A stretch of 7,814 nucleotides of DNA from DALYDK01 sp964415715. GTDB lineage: Bacteria > Patescibacteriota > Saccharimonadia > Saccharimonadales > CAIOMD01. The stretch is taken from positions 1-7,814 of the forward strand of contig CAYQBK010000049.1 of the NCBI GenBank assembly GCA_964415715.1. The letters run 5' to 3'. Both the position numbers and the translations under genes were made by a program. Below the pieces are notes generated by a model. It worked only from the letters and a program-made list of their open reading frames with translations. It was not told where the DNA came from and ran no database searches. Positions 5,330 through 7,814 of the stretch are shown here, piece by piece; the first letter of the stretch is position 1; each line of letters opens with the position of its first letter.

Positions 5330-6439
5330 ATGTTAGGTAAAATTAAAATCTTGGCGACTGCGATATTGGTTGGCGTTGCCGTTGCGCTAACATATTATAT
5401 CTTTGAGGCTGGTGTTTCACACGGGATATCATTTATTTGGGAAGATTTATTTGATACTGAGCATAAACGTTTGTTGGTAGTTCCAATATGTATAGTTTTG
5501 ACTTTGGTCTTTTTTGGATTACAACACTATCTAGATCCAAAAAGCGAAACACACGAAAGCCATGGCCTAGGTGAAGATCAAGCAAAACCTAAACTATCTA
5601 AATTTTTTACTATTCTAACTATTGGCTTCTTTTCGCTAGTGGCGGGGGCGTCATTGGGGCCGGAAGCTGTATTGGTGCCCGCATGTATGGTCGCTGGTGG
5701 AATAATTGGCTCAAAATTGCTTGCCACTGAATCAAAAGCTCCACAAATAGTCAGTGCCGCGGCTATTATTGCCCTATTTGCAGCATTTTTCCATTCGTTT
5801 TGGGTGGGATTACTGACAATATTTTTGGTCAAAAAAGTTGCCAAAGCCGACATATCGACTCAGTTAATACTGTTGGCTATACTATCATCTGGTGCATCTA
5901 CCGTTACATTAAATATTATTGACCCAGCGAATGCTCAGTATTTCAAATTTCCAACTATTTCATGGAATATTATTTTAGTTGATATCATCTTTGCTATTGG
6001 TGTCTTTATCTTGGGCTACCTATCAACGTTTGGGCTAAAACACACTCATCAATATATATTGAAAGTAGTCGATATTTTACACATAAAACTATGGTGGCAT
6101 CATGCCCTATTGGCTGGTATTGGACTAAGCTTTATCTATATATTAGGTGGTCCGCTCGTCCAGTTTACTGGCAATGAGTCCATCAAGCCCCTACTTAACG
6201 ATGCCAAAACACTTGGTATCGTGGGTGTACTATGGATTTTTGTAGCTAAATTATTGGCTATTGCCTGGTCAAAAGCAGTAGGTTATAGGGGTGGTTTGAT
6301 TTTTCCTATGATATTTATTGCTAGTACATTTGCTACTATGGCAACTCTGTTCAATTCAAAAACAAATTTTATGCTAGTGCTGATAGCAGGAGTAATAGGC
6401 ATAATACTAGCCGACAAAAAAGCCAAAATATTATTCTAA
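5330..6439 (+). CDS. CLC-type chloride channel/transporter homologue
   Basis: This is predicted to be an integral membrane protein of the voltage-gated chloride channel (CLC) fold, moving chloride or a related anion; 369 residues from the ATG at 5330, shorter than the roughly 400-470 typical of bacterial CLC proteins. Hydrophobic spans run through the protein, interrupted by a hydrophilic loop at about 67-90. GASLGPEA (106-113) corresponds to the conserved G-x-x-G-P element, and GYRGGLIFP (318-326) to the second anion-pathway element near the C-terminus. Canonical exchangers have G-K/R-E-G-P with a gating glutamate; here that position is Leu109 and the glutamate follows the proline, as in the divergent YfeO-like branch. 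The GSGIP motif is not evident. The frame is open to a GTG at 5306, but a perfect TATAAT overlaps that extension, so 5330 is chosen. It is the only plus-strand gene and lies between tuf and rpsJ. It ends in TAA, with a probable terminator behind it. The ion and mechanism (channel or antiporter) are not determined. Confidence 0.85.
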   Translation: MLGKIKILATAILVGVAVALTYYIFEAGVSHGISFIWEDLFDTEHKRLLVVPICIVLTLVFFGLQHYLDPKSETHESHGLGEDQAKPKLSKFFTILTIGFFSLVAGASLGPEAVLVPACMVAGGIIGSKLLATESKAPQIVSAAAIIALFAAFFHSFWVGLLTIFLVKKVAKADISTQLILLAILSSGASTVTLNIIDPANAQYFKFPTISWNIILVDIIFAIGVFILGYLSTFGLKHTHQYILKVVDILHIKLWWHHALLAGIGLSFIYILGGPLVQFTGNESIKPLLNDAKTLGIVGVLWIFVAKLLAIAWSKAVGYRGGLIFPMIFIASTFATMATLFNSKTNFMLVLIAGVIGIILADKKAKILF

Positions 6440-6450
6440 CCCTATGAACC

Positions 6451-6483
6451 AGGTCAGAAGAGTTTAAATACTGACTTATTTTT
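6451..6483 (+). terminator. Probable terminator of the CLC gene
   Basis: AGGTCAG (6451-6457) pairs with CTGACTT (6471-6477), 7 bp with one G:T, around a 13-nt loop, followed by TTTTT (6479-6483). It begins 11 nt after the CLC stop codon and points toward the convergent gene at 6497. The long loop and modest stem make it weaker than the rpsJ and tuf terminators. Confidence 0.55.
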
Positions 6484-6496
6484 ATCGTGGGTATTC

Positions 6497-6955
6497 TCAA
6501 TCCGTTGGAACAATATCTACATGCTGACCTATTATTGGTAAATCACCACTTGTTTTTCCTTCAATTGCCAATAATAACGCTTTTGCTATAGGCTCAGAAA
6601 ATAACCGAAGGGCATCGTCTTCTGATAACCACTGTGTCATTGAGTGTATTGGTCTTTCTGGATTGCTGTCATACATCATTGGATCGCCGGGATTAAGGCC
6701 ACCTGCTGGATCAAAATTATCCAAAATCCAACTATAATGTTGCCAGTGACTATCTTTATTGTATAATGCATATGAAATTGCACGTTTTATTGGGTGTCTC
6801 TCAAATTCATCTTGTTCTGGTGTCGCCAAAGTACTGTCTATAGCACTCACTATAGGCATTATCGTAGCAAGTGCATCACCAAGCCGGATAACATATCTTG
6901 AATGTGTAAGTGCTTGTCTTCTTTCAAAATTCTCTATGTCTCGAAATGTTTTCAT
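6497..6955 (-). CDS. Hypothetical protein, probably the C-terminal part of a damaged gene
   Basis: Unrecognised 152-residue soluble protein from an ATG at 6955, rich in acidic residues and without membrane spans or signal peptide. Visible features are FERRQALTHSRY near the start, a Gly/Pro/Asp-rich middle (LNPGDPMMYDSNPERP) and a helical C-terminal part (SEDDALRLFSEPIAKALLLA). It is the only annotated gene here ending in TGA. The frame stays open upstream of the ATG to 7015 and reads protein-like (SYIIGAFDTM directly before MKTFRD), while the frame above ends at 6973 in LDYLIVI. A -1 shift in the AT-rich stretch 6973-7015 would join the two as one protein. The ATG has no good Shine-Dalgarno site (only AGGTG, 12 nt away) and no -10 box at the leaderless spacing. 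It may therefore be an internal Met rather than a true start. The gene converges on the CLC gene with a 57-bp gap. Confidence 0.6.
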   Translation of the reverse strand: MKTFRDIENFERRQALTHSRYVIRLGDALATIMPIVSAIDSTLATPEQDEFERHPIKRAISYALYNKDSHWQHYSWILDNFDPAGGLNPGDPMMYDSNPERPIHSMTQWLSEDDALRLFSEPIAKALLLAIEGKTSGDLPIIGQHVDIVPTD

Positions 6956-6972
6956 AGTGTCAAATGCACCTA

Positions 6973-7323
6973 TTATATAACTATGAGGTAATCTAGTGTA
7001 AGAAAAAGTGGGTATTCACCGCGTTTTCTGTTTTTATCATGCTCGTCTATTAATTCCCTCAAGATTGATCCTGTATCAACATCTTTATCGCGAAACTTCT
7101 CTTCATACATATAGACAGGCTGATGTACAAGGACGTCAGAAATGCCTTCATGAATTCCTTTAAGAGTAGCCACTGCATTAGGGATGAATTCTTTCATTTC
7201 AGGCTCAGGACCGTAGAACACATGCTGATTCGCTTCTTCACTATACTGAAGTGTCGGCACTATACTATAATCAGCTAACCCTAAAGATCTAAGTGCAAGA
7301 TCGCTAGCAACATACGCATCCAT
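6973..7323 (-). CDS. Hypothetical protein, probably the middle part of a damaged gene
   Basis: Unrecognised; 116 residues from an ATG at 7323 (MDAYVASDLALRSLGLADYS), soluble, acidic, no signal peptide. The C-terminal half is charged (EEKFRDKD, LIDEHDKNRKRGEYP). The ATG is probably not the true start: the same frame is open for 45 more codons to 7458 with convincing protein sequence (for example SGLGGVAILGPSVASSVNKW and DSNWEVTQHP just before the Met) but no ATG, GTG or TTG. It is then blocked by TGA at 7459-7461, beyond which the frame again looks coding (ADVYNPHGEH). It ends 17 nt before the next open frame at 6955, which fits as its continuation after a -1 shift. No ribosome-binding site precedes 7323. 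Function unknown; it lies just downstream of the tuf terminator on the same strand. Confidence 0.55.
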   Translation of the reverse strand: MDAYVASDLALRSLGLADYSIVPTLQYSEEANQHVFYGPEPEMKEFIPNAVATLKGIHEGISDVLVHQPVYMYEEKFRDKDVDTGSILRELIDEHDKNRKRGEYPLFLTLDYLIVI

Positions 7324-7663
7324 CGGGTGTTGCGTAACTTCCCAGTTTGAATCTTGTAATAAACCAAGCCACTTATTTACTGAGCTAGCTACACTTGGGC
7401 CTAAGATAGCTACACCACCTAAACCACTTATACTTTTGTCGCCAGGATCTAAACTGCCTCAATGCTCACCATGAGGATTGTACACATCGGCTGTTTTTAT
7501 GCAGCTTCTTCTAAATCTACGTCTTCCCCATAATATATTTATTTTACTACTATTTGTTTTTTGCAAATTTATTCAATAAACTCACAGGGTGATAATACAT
7601 ATATTCTAATATTTATGGACACATTGCTCCATGTATTAACCAAAAATTGCGATCCTCAAACAT
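7324..7663 (-). other. Start-less coding remnant and spacer between tuf terminator and the hypothetical gene
   Basis: No complete gene is seen here. Minus-strand positions 7324-7458 are an in-frame upstream extension of the hypothetical gene with no start codon. TGA at 7459-7461 interrupts it. The same frame continues upstream to 7572 with a possible TTG at 7566, ending in KTADVYNPHGEH before the stop, but its Arg-rich part (WGRRRFRR) looks less protein-like. In another frame, 7526-7500 reads GEDVDLEEAA and stops at TAA beside a run of five A residues, so the true N-terminus may be scattered over two frames. Positions 7567-7663 hold only AT-rich spacer; no convincing promoter is seen. A plausible reading is a broken 5' end of the gene downstream. 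Confidence 0.45.
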
Positions 7664-7692
7664 AAAATAAGGCGCGGAGCGCGCCTTATTTT
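7664..7692 (-). terminator. Strong rho-independent terminator of tuf
   Basis: A perfect 13-bp inverted repeat (7664-7676 with 7680-7692) around a 3-nt loop. It has a GC-rich core GGCGCG/CGCGCC flanked by AAAATAA and TTATTTT, so it can act in both directions. It starts 20 nt after the tuf stop codon and isolates tuf from the genes that follow on the minus strand. Confidence 0.93.
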
Positions 7693-7712
7693 GTATAACA
7701 CTACTTGCAGTA

Positions 7713-7814
7713 TTATTTTGTGATCTTGGTTACCACACCAGCACCGACAGTTCGTCCACCTTCGCGGATAGCGAAACGAAGACCCTGCTCCATAGCGATA
7801 GGAGCGAGGAGTTT
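7713..7814 (-). CDS. tuf: Elongation factor Tu (partial, C-terminal 33 residues)
   Basis: The last 33 codons and the TAA stop of EF-Tu, the GTPase that carries aminoacyl-tRNA to the ribosome; the rest lies beyond the right edge. The visible part is the end of the third (beta-barrel) domain, with MEQGLRFAIREGGRTVGAGV followed by VTKITK, which is practically diagnostic for EF-Tu. Codon choice differs from the neighbours (more C-ending codons such as CTC, ATC, CGC), as expected for a very highly expressed gene. A strong terminator follows 20 nt downstream, so rpsJ, normally the next gene, is not co-transcribed from here. Confidence 0.96.
   Translation of the reverse strand, partial: KLLAPIAMEQGLRFAIREGGRTVGAGVVTKITK

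Noticed and set aside
6487..7017. 10-bp direct repeat GTGGGTATTC at 6487-6496 and 7008-7017 flanking the 6497-6955 frame, as a possible target-site duplication
   Set aside because: Many 10-mer repeats are expected by chance in a window this size, and there are no terminal inverted repeats or transposase.
6497..7461. Reassignment of TGA as a sense codon (Gly or Trp)
   Set aside because: The only in-frame TGAs are in the damaged hypothetical gene. pyrG, the dehydrogenase, rpsJ, the CLC gene and the membrane gene are long and uninterrupted with TGA as stop, which would be very unlikely under a TGA-sense code.
1..7814. CRISPR array, defence island or mobile element
   Set aside because: No regularly spaced repeats, no nuclease, transposase or integrase frames, and no att-like duplication were seen on either strand.

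Overview
The window looks like chromosomal DNA of a small-genome bacterium. An AT-leaning composition, tightly packed genes, short spacers and the style of the S10 and EF-Tu proteins suggest a Patescibacteria/CPR lineage, perhaps Saccharibacteria. That placement is inference from protein style, not a database result. The standard code fits: the long genes are uninterrupted when TGA is read as a stop, and all of them end in TAA.

Layout, left to right. Positions 1-559 (minus) hold a partial multi-pass membrane protein that starts 9 nt after pyrG. pyrG (569-2152, minus) encodes a complete CTP synthase. A glutamate dehydrogenase follows (2248-3462, minus). Positions 3507-4708 (minus) hold a 12-helix MFS transporter split by one -1 frameshift into an 8-helix and a 4-helix part. 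rpsJ (4796-5116, minus) has a strong Shine-Dalgarno sequence and its own terminator. A divergent spacer rich in inverted repeats (5117-5317) separates it from a CLC-type chloride channel/transporter homologue (5330-6439), the only plus-strand gene, which is followed by a probable terminator. Positions 6497-7566 (minus) hold two unrecognised open frames plus a start-less coding stretch that together look like one damaged gene. The right edge carries a perfect 13-bp terminator hairpin and the last 33 codons of tuf (7713-7814, minus).

How the parts relate. tuf and rpsJ keep their usual order and strand, but about 2.6 kb of unrelated genes separates them, and rpsJ ends at a terminator instead of running into the other S10-operon genes. 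CTP synthase releases glutamate from glutamine, and the adjacent dehydrogenase can interconvert glutamate and 2-oxoglutarate plus ammonia, so the pair is metabolically compatible.

The two most interesting signals are these. First, three genes (dehydrogenase, MFS, CLC) have a -10-like hexamer exactly 6 nt before the ATG, as expected for leaderless transcripts, whereas rpsJ and pyrG have Shine-Dalgarno sites. Second, there are two -1 frame breaks and one in-frame TGA, which mean either gene decay or consensus errors. I found no CRISPR array, tRNA, rRNA, insertion sequence or clearly new multi-gene system.
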